From Pelecanus crispus (taxonomy: Eukaryota > Chordata > Aves > Pelecaniformes > Pelecanidae): a stretch of DNA of 64,000 nt. The notes beneath the pieces are model-generated. The model ran no database searches. It was given only the letters and a program-made list of their open reading frames with translations, and was not told the origin of the DNA. Below are positions 1 to 11,500 of the stretch, in pieces. The position numbers and the translations under genes are program-made. The stretch's first letter is position 1. Every line of letters starts with the position of its first letter. Location: assembly GCF_030463565.1 (NCBI RefSeq), contig NC_134648.1, forward strand, positions 11,325,806 to 11,389,805, read 5' to 3'.

Positions 1-381
1 CTATACTGAAAATCCAAACTGGAAACTGATATTTGGAGTGTGTCATTTCTGCCTGTTGTGGCATCATCAGTAATAAATATTTTTCAAATACATCCCAAGT
101 GGCAGCTTTGCTGCCGATGTACAAAGCAGAGTGGAATTCATACTGGCAATGCAGGATTATCACTGAAAAAAATGAGGGGCTCAATTCTGATTTCTTTTAG
201 GTAATTAAATGGGGAACTCAGTAGAGTTATGCCTCTATGGAAAATTGTCAAGAAAAGTGTCAGCCTCTTCATTCTAAAGCATATGCAAAAGAAATAGATA
301 AAAGAACAAAACTTTTCACTTGCATAGCTATACACAAGTATTTCAACATACTTGGAGCATATAAAGTATGAGTGATTTTTA

Positions 382-415
382 AATAATAATAATAGTAGTA
401 GTAGTAGTAGTAGTA
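382..415. repeat. (AAT)n/(AGT)n microsatellite
   Basis: AAT units run directly into about eight AGT/TAG units. The change of unit inside one tract looks like a point change spread by slippage. Confidence 0.9.
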
Positions 416-466
416 TTGGAAGAACATGGTGCTTTTCACCCAGTTATCCAAGAGATGAGTACCTAT

Positions 467-484
467 ATGATGATGATGATGATG
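467..484. repeat. (ATG)6 microsatellite
   Basis: Six uninterrupted ATG units about 50 bases after the AAT/AGT tract. Both are likely length-variable. Confidence 0.9.
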
Positions 485-735
485 CAGGGCAGCTAAGGCC
501 GATCAAAGTTCTTAGACTTGCCTACAAAGTAACAGTAATTTGCTCAAAAAATTAGTATTAAAACTAAATTCTTCATTTGCATTCCTTGCTCTAAACCGTT
601 TCACACAAAAATAATTTTTCAAAATCACTTCTCTGATGTCTGTCTTCAACATTTTTTCTAAACTAAATTTCTGTGGAATTAACAGAAATTACTTGAAATA
701 CAGATTTATAAATGTATTAATTTCTATCTTTGTAG

Positions 736-826
736 ACAAAATGACTTCTATAAAAAATCTGGCCAGGACTGCAATCATTTTATATGCCATATGCTTTTTT
801 ACAAACTCTGATGGAAGACCAATGAT
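736..826 (+). CDS. PTH: PTH first coding exon (signal peptide and most of the pro-segment)
   Basis: The acceptor AG is at 734-735 after a T-rich tract, and the donor GTAAGT starts at 827. The first five bases are 5'UTR. The exon codes for [20 protein letters not shown] and on to the second Met of the pro-segment. Splitting prepro- from hormone-coding sequence is the conserved PTH gene structure. Confidence 0.96.
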
Positions 827-3016
827 GTAAGTACATTATTATACACTTCCAAGGTTTGGAGGATGACTTTGGCTGTTTTTGAGAACATGGCTAGTTTATC
901 TGTATGTAAGTTTATGAGTATGCGACTCTTTCTGTCCCTGGTTTTGAATCCTTTGGCCAAGCTGGCCAAATTCTGTCCTCTAGATACAGCTGTAGAGATC
1001 TCAGATACTCTGAGTTCTTACACATTTTTTTAAAATAGGCAGCTGAGTAGAGGGAGAAAAATCATATGTGTCCTTTTAGGAATATCATTGGGTAAGCTGC
1101 ATGTCTTATTAAGACGCTTGGTGGGGTCTAAACAGGAGAGCATCTTTTGTTACTGTGCGAGAATCTGGCTGGAACTCGCACTTAGACAGTAACATCAATC
1201 AGCACTGAGACGCAAATGCACAGGAAATCATGATTCCTTAGCTCTAGTGTTCACAGAAAACTACCACTGAATAAATGCCTGTGGTGGTTTGACCTTGGCT
1301 GGATGCCAGGTGCCAACCAAAACCGCTCTGTCACTCCCCTTCTCAACTGGACAGGGGAGAGAAAACATAATGAAAAAGCTCAGGTAAGGACAGGGAGATC
1401 ACTCAGCAATTACTGTCATGGGCAAAACAGACTCAACCTGGGGAAAATCAGTTTAATTTATTGCCAATCAAAACTGAGTAGAAGAGAGGAGTGAGAATAT
1501 GCGTAGGGTAATGAGAAATAAAACCGAATCTTGAAACACCTTCCCCCCACCCCTCCCTTCTTTCCGGGCTCAACTTCACTCCTGAATTTCTCTACCTCCT
1601 GCCCCTGAGCAGTGCAGGGGGATGGGGAATGCGGGTTGCGGTCAGTTCATCACGCGTTATCTCTGCTGCTCCTTCCTCCTCAGAGGGAGGACTCCTCACA
1701 CTCTTCCCCTGCTCCAGCGTGGGATCCCACCCATGGGAGACAGTTCTCCATGAATTTCTCCAACATGGATCCTTCCCACGGGCTGTAGTTCTTCACAAAC
1801 TGCTCCAGCATGGGTCCCCCACAGGGTCACAGCTCCTGCCAGCAAACCTGCTCCAGCCTGGGCTCCTCTCTCCATGGGTCCACAGGTCCTGCCAGGAGCC
1901 TGCTCCAGCGCGGGCTTCCCCCGGGCTCCCAGCCTCCTTGGGGCACATCCCCCTGATCCAGCGTGGGCTCCTCCCCGGGGGCAGGGGGATCTCTGCTCCC
2001 CCGGGGGCCTGCATGGCTGCAGGGGCACAGCTGCCTCAGCAGGGGCTGCACCAGGGGCTGCAGGGGAATATCTGCTCCGTGCCTGGAGCACCTCCTCCCT
2101 CTCCTTCTTCACTGACCTTGGTGTCTGCAGAGCTGTTCTTCTCACATATTCTCACTCCATGCTCCAGCTGCAGTTTGTGTCCCAGTGGGTTTTTTTTGTT
2201 TCCCATTCTTAAGTATGTTATCCCAGAGGCGCTCCCACTGTTGCTGATTGGCTCGGCTTTGGCCAGCAGTGGGTCCGTCTTGGTGCCGGCTGGCATTGGC
2301 TTTATCGGACATAGGAAAAGCTTCTAGCAGCTTCTCACAGAAGCCACCCCTGTGGTCCCCCCCGCTACCGAAACCTTGCCATGGAAAACCAAGACAATGC
2401 CATAGTTTTATTAATCAGTTACCTATTATCATATAAGCCCTAAGCTCATCTACAACAGCTAAAATAAATGATAAATATATAGTCAAACAATATTGTCACA
2501 AAACTGGACTATTTCCTATTTTTGATGCCTTCTCACTAATATACTCATTACCAACAACAAATCACCATCCACCCTCCTTCTCTTCTCCAGATGTCATTCT
2601 ATCCGTTACAAATTAGAAAGGTAGGTTACATGGCTCTGTATTGCGCTACCTCACAAAAGTTCCTAAACCTGGGGTTTTGAGGAAGATCTAGAATTCAAGA
2701 AGGGCCACTATGAGTCTCTTTCTTTGCTCTTCTTTCATGCAGGAAAAGATCAGTGAGTGAGATGCAATTAATGCATAATCTTGGAGAGCATCGGCACACT
2801 GTGGAGAGGCAGGACTGGCTTCAGATGAAACTGCAGGATGTGCACAGTGCCCTTGAGGATGCTAGGACACAGAGGCCTCGAAACAAGGATGATATCGTCC
2901 TGGGTGAAATAAGAAGTCGGAGGCTGCTCCCTGAGCATTTGCGGGCAGCGATGCAGAAGAAATCCATCAATCTGGACAAAGCTTACATGGATGTACTCTT
3001 TAAAACAAAGCCATAA
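741..3016 (+). CDS. PTH: Parathyroid hormone precursor (two coding exons)
   Basis: Coding exons are 741-826 and 2743-3016, joined in frame (ATG AT|G) across a GT-AG intron. They give 119 residues, which I recall as the chicken preproPTH length. The precursor has a signal peptide (residues 1 to about 25, hydrophobic core [10 protein letters not shown]), a short pro-segment ending in the dibasic site Lys-Arg, and the mature hormone starting [16 protein letters not shown]. That start is the conserved receptor-activating N-terminus, and the C-terminus is VLFKTKP. PTH is secreted and acts through the class B receptor PTH1R to raise blood calcium. The ATG at 741 lies six bases into an exon whose acceptor is TTTGTAG, so the 5'UTR continues upstream in an exon not identified here. 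A solo LTR sits in the intron. Identification by protein similarity is very secure. Confidence 0.98.
1280..2396 (-). mobile_element. Solo LTR of an avian endogenous retrovirus (ERVL-like)
   Basis: A 1117-bp fossil LTR bounded by TG and CA. It is flanked by a perfect 5-bp target duplication ATGCC at 1275-1279 and 2397-2401. Read on the minus strand it begins TGTCTTGG and ends AAACCACCACA, resembling the ends of the second LTR in this window. The minus strand also carries a GCCAATCA box and a late AATAAA, so it is probably antisense to PTH. No internal gag, pol or env lies beside it, hence solo. The 5-bp duplication suggests the ERVL class. Intact edges argue for moderate age. It lies in the PTH intron. 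Long open frames inside it are GC-rich chance frames. Confidence 0.88.
1712..1972. repeat. Degenerate ~50-bp internal repeats of the LTR
   Basis: Copies of CTCCAGCRTGGG begin at 1712, 1758, 1803, 1851, 1903 and 1956, spaced 45-53 bases. They form a diverged minisatellite in the GC-rich middle of the LTR. The copies differ from one another, so this is an old family feature and not a recent expansion at this site. Confidence 0.75.
2743..3016 (+). CDS. PTH: PTH second coding exon (mature hormone)
   Basis: The acceptor is TTTCATGCAG at 2733-2742. The exon opens with the G completing the Met codon, then Lys-Arg (the prohormone convertase site) and the mature hormone of 88 residues. It ends at TAA 3014-3016. 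Confidence 0.97.
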
Positions 3017-3174
3017 TGAAAAAAGCCAGAGCATTATGTCTGTCCAAGTAAGCACATGTCTGTATATCATTGATCAAGTAGAGCATTTTATTATTATTTA
3101 TTCAAACTGCAATAAGGAGTAAAGGCTTCATTTAAGATTGTAGCCCCATTGAGTTAGATATTTCACAACCAAAT

Positions 3175-3180
3175 AATAAA
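3175..3180 (+). terminator. PTH polyadenylation signal AATAAA
   Basis: This is the first canonical AATAAA after the PTH stop, 159 bases downstream, implying a short 3'UTR. The choice is inferred from position and motif only. Confidence 0.6.
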
Positions 3181-6100
3181 ATGTATTTACAGTCCACCCA
3201 TGATCATTGCTGCTAATTTCTGGGTATCTTTTAAATAGCTAATGTATCTTATAAATTCCCAGCATAAAAAGAAAAAGAAACCCAAAACAATAAGAAAGTT
3301 GAAAAATCATTTAAGACCAATTCTACTACTCTTACACGGACAGCACCTGTATGTAATCACTAGGCCTACTTGTACTGTTAACCAACAATGAATAAATGCA
3401 GTAGAACCTGTCTCCAGAATAGGGCACCATTTTTCCTACTAGGGTTAAATTTCATTTAATTTTGTACTAATGAAAATATGTAAACTTAAATCCACATTTA
3501 TTTTCAGAAGAAGGCCTAAAATCAGATCAACATTAATTACATAGCAAGAGCTGCATGATAATAATTTAGGATTAAAGAGTGCAAACATAAAAAATTAAAG
3601 TAGGAAGGCAAAGCTCAAGATTAAAGTACAATGGCATAAAATTAAAACAAATTCTGTACGAAAAAGAAGAATGAAATTTTGCAAAATACTGAAAAGCAGG
3701 GAAGGTTTGATTACCTTCCCCTCCTCCAAAAGATGATAACCTATAATTAACTGCAGAAACAGTGGGAGCAGAGATGGTAGCATGTATCTAAGCATGGCCC
3801 TAACTATAGAACTGGGAAATGATTCTATGCCAGCCAATTACAATTGAAACAAAAATCTTGCAATATATATTTTTTGTCCCCCATCTTCTCTGTAAACTAT
3901 CTATCTCTGAATTTCTGTATGTTGTGTTACACCTCTTGTGTAGGTATTTTTTGTTTGTGAGACCAGTGGCTCTCATAAATAAAATTCCTCATTTTCATAC
4001 GCAATTTTTTGTAGAATTGGGATCCCAGTTTGAAAATCCCCAAAATGAGAACCATCAACATGCAGAAATCAACCTGGGAGAGGAACCGTTAGCAGTAACA
4101 CACTCAAATTCTAAGCAGGACTCAAAAAGAATCAGACTTAAATATGAATGGGAAAAAATCAATTATGATAATAATTTTTAAACGCAGCAAATACAAACTT
4201 ATTTTGAATGGAATATGCGCATATATCTCAGTAGGAATAATGGTGGTTGCCTCCAAATTTGCCATTGCCAGAGCTCAAACCCAGGTGAATTGCTGCTCTA
4301 AGCCAAAGTGTCTGTATGTATGTTCCCATATCGCTTCTTATTTGTTTGTTTGATGTCTAGCATGCCTTGTGAACCTAGTAAAAAACTCATAAATCATTAC
4401 AAATATAAATGCAATCTGCTGAAGGCTTGAAAGGTACTTGTAACTTGTGAACTGTAGTTCATAATCTTGGCTATACTTTCAGTAATGTGAAGGCCCTGAT
4501 GCTGCAAGCAGATGGTATGCCTGTGCACATCAGTGCGCCCCACACACAGGCAAGGGTTCCATGCCACTTGTCTGTCTGTAGAATCGAGGCTTTAAAGTGC
4601 ACTTTCTATTTATTCTTTTATCAGACATCTGTGCTAACTTAAAGAAATAAAATTGCATTTTTGTACCTATGTCTCACTAACGTATTACCAAATAAAGTGG
4701 ACCAAAAGCTCTTGGACATTATTTCAAAGCATGATAACTAACTGACCTGTAACTATTCTGATATAATTTAGAATTTGGGGCAAGATTATTAAGCCATTTT
4801 GTTTTATTAGAGCAATATAAATACAAAAATAATGATGAAAGCAATTTTTATTTTTCCTTTTGTCTTTCCTGGACGCAACATCATATTGGTGGTTAAACAA
4901 AAGGTGTTTACCTAGCACAAACCTATTTATGTTCCCTTACAATAACAACACACATGCAGAAACTATATAATCTTCAAGTGACAAATTCATAAACTGTTTC
5001 ATTTTGATCTAAACAAAGAATTCTATTATCTAAACAACTTGTTCTTCCTAATCTTCAGCTATCCAGTAGATGAAAGATGCTTTACATAAATATTTAAATT
5101 TTCTGTACACTTCAAAAAATACTTGTTGCTTACAAAGGGCTTCAGGGTCAGAGACAGACAATGCACCACTGAATGTTTTTTAGGTAGAAATATGGCCACA
5201 GACAAACTATGCTCAGCACAGTCTCATTTATGGCTAAAATCATGTCTGCTTTGCCCACATACAGTATGACTCTTCAGAAGGACTAAAGACAGCCCAGTGG
5301 CAGATGAATTACTGCTAGGTAATGCCCATTAGAAAAAACATGTAATTTGAATTAAATTACTTACTAATGGTAATTATCTAGAAAACAGATTTGTTACGGC
5401 TTTTCAGCTTAAATGTCTGATCGGTGTAGCAGCAGTCAAAACAGCAAAATGTTCAGAGTGGGGCAAAGGATGTTATAAAAAATATTTTAATACCATGATA
5501 TATTACAAAAATTCATCTTCACCTGGACTAACACATGCAATTTTGGTCATCTCTCTTTCACAGCCTAAGGGGACTAGAAAGAGGATGTTAAGAAATAATA
5601 GGGCCACTGAAACACTTCTGTGTGATAATAAATGGCACCAACAGCAGGCAGAAAAGAAAAAAATAAAAAGAGGTATGATAAATATATGATGAATCAATAG
5701 TACGGAGAGATAAATGGTATTGCCTGCCTATCTAAGAGAATAAGGAAAGAGAGGCAAAGAATTGATCTTGCACATGGCTGAATATGGAGCTTTTAGCTAG
5801 TATGAGCCAAAACCTCATGTCCAGCCAACGTCACTCGAGGAGACAGTGGCATGACTCTGGGGTATGCTTGAATTCTTTTCCCACACATGCACTGGAACGT
5901 GCCTTAAGTCTATACCAGGCTGTGTCCTTGCATGTAAACGATGTACATACTAAGTGAGCCTGCACTTCACAACAGACTCAGACATGTGCGTGACTGCCAG
6001 AGGAGACTTCCTATGTCCCCTGGTATAGTGAGATAAAGTTAGAAAAGTAATAGGTCCACATCCTTTCACATCCACAGGATCAGCTTTCCAAAGATGGGGT

Positions 6101-8080
6101 GTCTCTAGAAGGCCTCTTTTCCTCCCTGAAGAATGTGGTTTCTATGTACATACTTCCTTTCAAGGCAGAAAACCTTGCTTTATGATCTGACAAGGGCTTT
6201 TTGCGAAGACCTGTGTCCTCGAAGACCTATCCTCTGCTGATGGATATCTATTGTACACACCTGTTTTTTATAAAATTCTCAGTGAAAAAACATATAATTG
6301 TGTCTCTCACTCATGCCTTATTGAAGCAAGAAGCATTAATTTCAATATCCATCCTCAGGGGAAGTAAAACAGTAGCATGTGAAAAAACACCCAAACCCAT
6401 GAAAAATTAACGAAGTCAAAATCACAAGAAATCTAATAAAAACTAGATAAACTGTAAGATCCATAGGTAAAACCTACTGCTGGTGATTTAACTGTTAGTG
6501 ATTTTTCTTTCTTAGCTGCTTCTAACTTTGGCTGCTGCAAATACTGTGTTTAATATTGCTCAGCCGACTGTTAAACAGCACATAACATCTGAGTCCTTGC
6601 CTAGTTAGCGCATTCTAACAGCTTTTGTGCGGGCTGCTTGGCCGTCATTGTTCTGCTGGTGGATTTCTAGAACTGTGTGGTTTATCTCTGTGGTTATTGT
6701 TAAAGGATGGAAAAGAGAATCCATTTAACAGATTCATGTTTTGCTGTATATTGTAGCAAAGCTTGTGTTTTTTATGGGGCATTTCAATACAGCAAAGACA
6801 TAAATCCTTGCTCTCTTGCCCCCTCTTTCCCTCCTCTCCCTAATGAGCATTAGGTGTACACCTTGTCTATCTAATATTCCCGGCCTGAAGCAGTCAGATC
6901 CACTAACACATCAGGCAAGTCCAGAGGTATACACCCAGTGAATCCTTAGATTAATACTTAGGTGTCCCTGAAAAAGGAGGATGCTCTGCAAGATATATAA
7001 GAAGCACACGAGAGGCATTGGCTGTAGAGTTCCAGTCTCTGGAATCTGACAGCAAATTTGTCAACTTCCTCCACCAGAGGTTAAATCAGAACCCCTGCTC
7101 AAGGTGAATATACTCATCAGTAGGATATAGATTCATGTTCCGTCTTACCTGCATGTTTTCCCTGGGAGGTCTGGTCCAACAGTGGCTTAGAATAGCATTT
7201 CATGAGACTCAGAAGAACACATAGGCAGTTGATCTTCACAGTGGGGCTGCCCCAAAATACCCATTGTGCAACCAAACTGGCTTCCCACAGTGCACAAAGG
7301 AGAACAGATGAACATTCAAAAGTCTGGGCAGAGATTTGCTCCTTCTCTTCCTCCTCCCAAACTCTCCACTAATTCCAATTTGCTTCAATATACTTATTGT
7401 CTAGAGTTCTACAGTCTTTTCACCTGATATGGAAGTTAAGCTCTGCCTGTATTTAATAATGATGCTATAGAGAGTATCTTAGAAGAGAGACAAATGTCTT
7501 TAGATCTGAATACAGTTGGGGCTTGATATTGTTTTATTCTCCCCCCATGAGGAATGCAAAGGGCCATCTTAACAGCTCTGACAATTCAGTACACTGAAGT
7601 TGCCAACAATGTGGGACATGAGAGTTCTGCTGGGGTATTATGGAATGAAAGCCACATCCACTAAATATATTCCTAAATGGACTGCAGATTACGCAGACTC
7701 TATACAACCAATAGGGCTGTACAAACCCCAAAATTACAGTTCTAATTTAAATCAGGAACCAGTCTTAGGATGAAGGTTGAGACAGCAAAGATGTCAGGTC
7801 GTCTAGCTAAACTGTATTATATCCTTTGGCTGTTTCTTCTATGCCAGGCAGGGACAGATGGATGACGGTGCCAGAGTACCACGGGGCTAGGCTAGAGGCC
7901 TGGGTGCTGGGTACGTGCTGCCATGTAAAACCGGTAACGGTTGCTCCTCAGAACACCTGTGTGTAAACACTGACAGGCTCCAGCGGCAAGGCAGCCACCC
8001 AGTCCCCATCCCCTCAGTGAAGCTCTATAGGGGAAGTTTGGCTCGTCTGCCTCATCTTTCCCAACCATCTGCCTCGTCTT
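3181..8080. other. PTH-BTBD10 intergenic region
   Basis: AT-rich single-copy DNA with no splice-flanked open frame that I recognise. Short open frames here (longest about 120 codons near 3819-4181) have low-complexity products and no family resemblance. It may hold distal control elements, but none can be named from sequence alone. Confidence 0.6.
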
Positions 8081-8355
8081 TCCCAGCTACCTTTCCAGGG
8101 CGGCAGGCGGGAGGCGAGGAGCAGCTCTTCCCGCCGGCGGGCGGCGCTCACTCTCCAGCACCGCCTCTCAGGCCCCCACACCGCCAGCCTCCACCCTCGG
8201 CGGAGGCTCCGCCTGGTTGGCCGCACACCCTGCGGCGGCGCCCGGCGGGATCGCGATCTGGCCGCCGCCCGCTACCCGCGGGGCGGCGCGGCCCCCCGGA
8301 GCGGCAGCGGCCCTCAGGCAGCCCGGGGCTCGGCCCGCCGCCGGCCGCCGACACC

Positions 8356-8399
8356 GTAGCAACGGCCGCCTCACGGCGCCGGCCCGCCCCTAGCAACGG
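8356..8399 (+). promoter_or_regulatory. Two RFX-like X-box half sites (TAGCAACGG)
   Basis: TAGCAACGG occurs at 8357-8365 and 8391-8399 in the same orientation. GYAAC/GTTGC half sites are the core of the RFX X-box, but neither copy forms a full palindrome. Function is inferred only. Confidence 0.35.
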
Positions 8400-8442
8400 C
8401 GTCGCCTGGCGCCCCGCCTCGCCCCGCCCCCTGCCCCGCAAG

Positions 8443-8452
8443 TCTCGTGAGA
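8443..8452. promoter_or_regulatory. TCTCGTGAGA element (one mismatch from palindrome)
   Basis: A single-base variant of the TCTCGCGAGA core-promoter palindrome, 49 bases upstream of the perfect copy. The consensus is known to act in CpG-island promoters and is bound by BANP, and was earlier linked to ZBTB33. Confidence 0.6.
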
Positions 8453-8584
8453 TCTCGCCGCCGCCTCCTCCTCCTCTGCGCGTTGGGCGGCTCTCGCGAG
8501 AGGTGGCGGCGGCGGCTGTTGCCGGGCCTGGGAGCAGCGGCCGGTGGCGGCGGGAGGCGGTGGCTGGGCCGCGGCGCGGCGCGG
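8450..8584 (+). other. BTBD10: BTBD10 non-coding exon 1 (5' edge approximate)
   Basis: The 3' edge is set by the donor GTGAGT at 8585-8590. The 5' edge is not visible. No initiator in frame with the BTBD10 protein lies here, so the exon is 5'UTR and the protein starts in exon 2 at 15827. Confidence 0.6.
8492..8501. promoter_or_regulatory. TCTCGCGAGA palindromic core-promoter element
   Basis: A perfect 10-bp palindrome 83 bases before the exon 1 donor, where such elements usually sit relative to the start site. It contains two CpGs, so binding would depend on methylation if BANP is the reader. Confidence 0.75.
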
Positions 8585-11500
8585 GTGAGTGGCGGGTGGA
8601 GGCGGCGCGGCGCCGAGGGGCGACTGAGGGCCCTGCCCGGTCGGGCTGCGCGGAACGCCGCTCCGCGGGGGCTGTGTGCCGGGGCTGCCGGGCCGCTCCC
8701 CCGTGGCTAGGGCCGTTGCCGCTGCGGCGGAGCCGGCGGAGGGTGCGGGCGGGGCCGTGCCGTGCCCCTCCGTCCCGGCTCTCGGCCGGCGGCTCCTGGG
8801 CTGTCCCCACTCAGGGCTGGCGGAAAGCCGGCCCGTCCGGGGCTCTGCCGTGCTGCCGGCCCGGGCGAGCGGCGGCCGCCCCTGCCCCTGTGAGGGACCG
8901 GAGCGGTGCTGTAGTCGCCCGCAGGCGTTTCAGAGTACTCCAGCCGGCTTCGTGAGGCATGGCATCTGTCCGAGGGCCTGGCTTCGGGTTTCCCTGTCGC
9001 CTGAGACAGGCCGTGTGCTGAAGCTTTTACACTTCAAAAGCATCTGTGGAAGAGTACCTTCGTCAGATCACCGTGCCTTGATAACTCTGTTACGTGTGGC
9101 GTGGTGTTTAGTAGGCTGAACACTACTTAAATTACTAGTTTTAATCGTATAATGTTTATTGGCAAAACCTATAATTGCTATATGAGGGCTGTACAGAAAC
9201 AGTATGGTTATTTAGGACTGCCTGACAGCTACCATATCATTCCTGAGCATGCTTACTTTGCATAATCCCTGAGCATTGATTCACCTACTCAAATGATTTC
9301 ATTATGAGTTTAGTATCTTTATAATTTTTTTTTTCCACATAACCATATTTGATTTGCAGAAAATATCAATTGCTTGTGTGATAAACCTGTCATAGTACAA
9401 TTATATGTTGCAGTTGCCTATCGCTACTTTTTTTTCTTTAAATTTACTTTTGTTTCTACCTGTTGCATCGGCATCTTTTTCCTTTTTATCTCTGATCCCA
9501 TTAAAGGTGTCACTTTAGAACTCTCTTCTTTAAGAATTTGGATCCAGCTCCATCATAGACCTTTTACAGGTTTGTTTCTGTTACTTGTCTGGCTTCTTTG
9601 TCCAAGGTAATGGTGAGCGTTGTATCTTTTTGTTCTTTATTGTTGGCTGCCTCTTACAAATTCGAGTACATGCTTAAAACCTGGCTTCTTGGTAGCCTTT
9701 TGACTGTCATCTTCTGTTCTCCTTATTTTTGTTTACCTTTTTGCTTCATGAATCATCTTCAGTGATTCACTTAAAGGGTACTTAGCTCTGTTGTTCCTTC
9801 ATCTCTGGTGATCCTTTCCCTGGAAGACCCTTTTCTTTCTGTCTTCAATTTGCTGTTGAATTAGATGATCCAGAAATACAGTTCAAATTATCAACTTCAC
9901 ACTAGTCACAGTTCATAACCTGATAGTTCACACTTGTTTTCTTTTATATGAACTAAAAATCTTCTCTGCATCATCTTGCGTAGGTTACCTTGAATTCATG
10001 TAACTTGAACTATACAGTACAGTTAAAAGGAACTGGCTGGTTTTTTTCTTTTTTTTTCTTTTTTTTAACCATTTCTCTGTAGTTAAGGAAAACTGTTGCA
10101 TTGTATTTGTTTTGCAGGTCTCTCAGTGTGGATTTGTCTTTGGTTAAGTCTCTTTCTTGCAAAACATCACAGAGAATTTTTTATCCTGTTAAGACACACG
10201 AATCTTCTGCCAAAAGCCTTTGCATATATCTCTTCATTTGTCCCACTTCTGTCTCAAAAACTCTTTATAGTCTATTGCATCCTGCCTGTGGTCATTATTG
10301 CTGTCTACTGATGATGCTGTTTGAGACTGTTCTTACGAGTTTTTTCAGCACGTTTGTATTTGTGCTTTTGCCCAGTGTGTTAATGCCAGGGAAACTGGGG
10401 GTTAAGAAAGACAACAAATAAAAGCAGCTCTTGTATCACACGTTAAATTCCTTCTTGAAGCCAAGCTTTTAGGTGCCATTGCATTTGAAAATGGTAAACA
10501 GTCGATGTGTGACACTGCTTATTAAATTAGTCACAAATGTCACCTCTGTTGTTTTTTCTGTCCCTTTGTTATAAACTGTATGCTTTTGTACATAGTATGC
10601 TTGAGGCTCGGGCTCTTTTGTCCTGTATGCATACACAAAACCCAAATTCTTGTTATGTGCTAATTTCTTTCAGCTACAGCTTTCTTTTAGCAGTGTTGCT
10701 TAAATCTTGGCCTGGTGCTGTTGCTTATCAATAAAAGTATGTATTTCTTTAAAATACATATAAAATCAAAAGCTAATTTAGAATTCATTTAAAATGTGAC
10801 AAATTATTTGGGATTTTCTTGCTCACCAAGATGTATTGTTACTGCTGGGTACAACCATGGGTATAGACCTTGCTTGTTTCTCCTAGAAATCTACCTGATA
10901 CTCTTGTTTCATGCTATTCATCTTGTCACTGATGCTGAGTGTTATGAAACCCTGTGTCTGTCTGATTTCTGTTTTATGTTGGTGGCCCACAGGGGATGGG
11001 GCTAGTAGTAGCAGCAAGAAGTTAGGTTCTACTCCTTTTTCCTGTAGTGATAACCATGATTCTGCTTTTGTGTGGGAGAAGTTGCTCAATCCACTGAGCT
11101 TTTTACAGGTAGACTTAGGCTGATTTTACACAATGAATCCTAATAAAGAGAGGGAGGAGGAGTTGGGAATCATCTGCCTCTTGGTTTTTAGGCTTCTGAT
11201 ATCAGATAGGTGTTTTGTCATGATGTTCCTTTTAGGAATTACAAAGTTCAAGCTTGCAAGATAGTCACTGGATATCTGTTGCCCATGGTGCAATAGAAAT
11301 AGGAATATCATCAGCTTCACGTGACTGCTTGATTTTTTTTTTTTCTTATTAAGAGAAACTTCAATCCTGACCTACTATATTAATGTTGAGACTCTATTGT
11401 AAAGGATCTTTCTCAACTACACTTTAACCAGTGTCAGTTTGATAAAATTTCAATGATGATAATTTATAAAGCTATTTTGTGTGGTTGAATTGTGGCTGAT

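Larger units (their letters stand above)
1..735. other. PTH 5' flank or intron 1
   Basis: AT-rich non-coding DNA before the first coding exon. Its right end is the polypyrimidine tract and acceptor of PTH coding exon 1. I could not place the non-coding PTH exon 1 or a promoter here. Two trinucleotide repeats are listed separately; nothing else is recognised. Confidence 0.6.
8080..8950 (+). promoter_or_regulatory. BTBD10: CpG-island promoter of BTBD10
   Basis: An abrupt block of very high GC and CpG content in an otherwise AT-rich region, ending in a GTGAGT donor at 8585. It contains a run of GC boxes (CCCCGCC) at 8411-8440, two TCTCGYGAGA elements at 8443 and 8492, and two TAGCAACGG motifs at 8357 and 8391. 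No TATA box is seen. This is a typical dispersed-start housekeeping promoter. The exact start site is not visible; about 8450-8550 is inferred. A 346-codon open frame through the island is a composition artefact. Confidence 0.85.

Noticed and set aside
1629-2327. Open frames on both strands inside the first LTR
   Set aside because: They fall in the GC-rich repeat-bearing middle of a solo LTR and show no retroviral protein resemblance.
7915-8955. Open frame of 346 codons over the CpG island, with long frames on the opposite strand
   Set aside because: All frames are open because stop codons are rare in such GC-rich DNA. The product is Pro/Arg/Ala low complexity, and the region contains the BTBD10 exon 1 donor.
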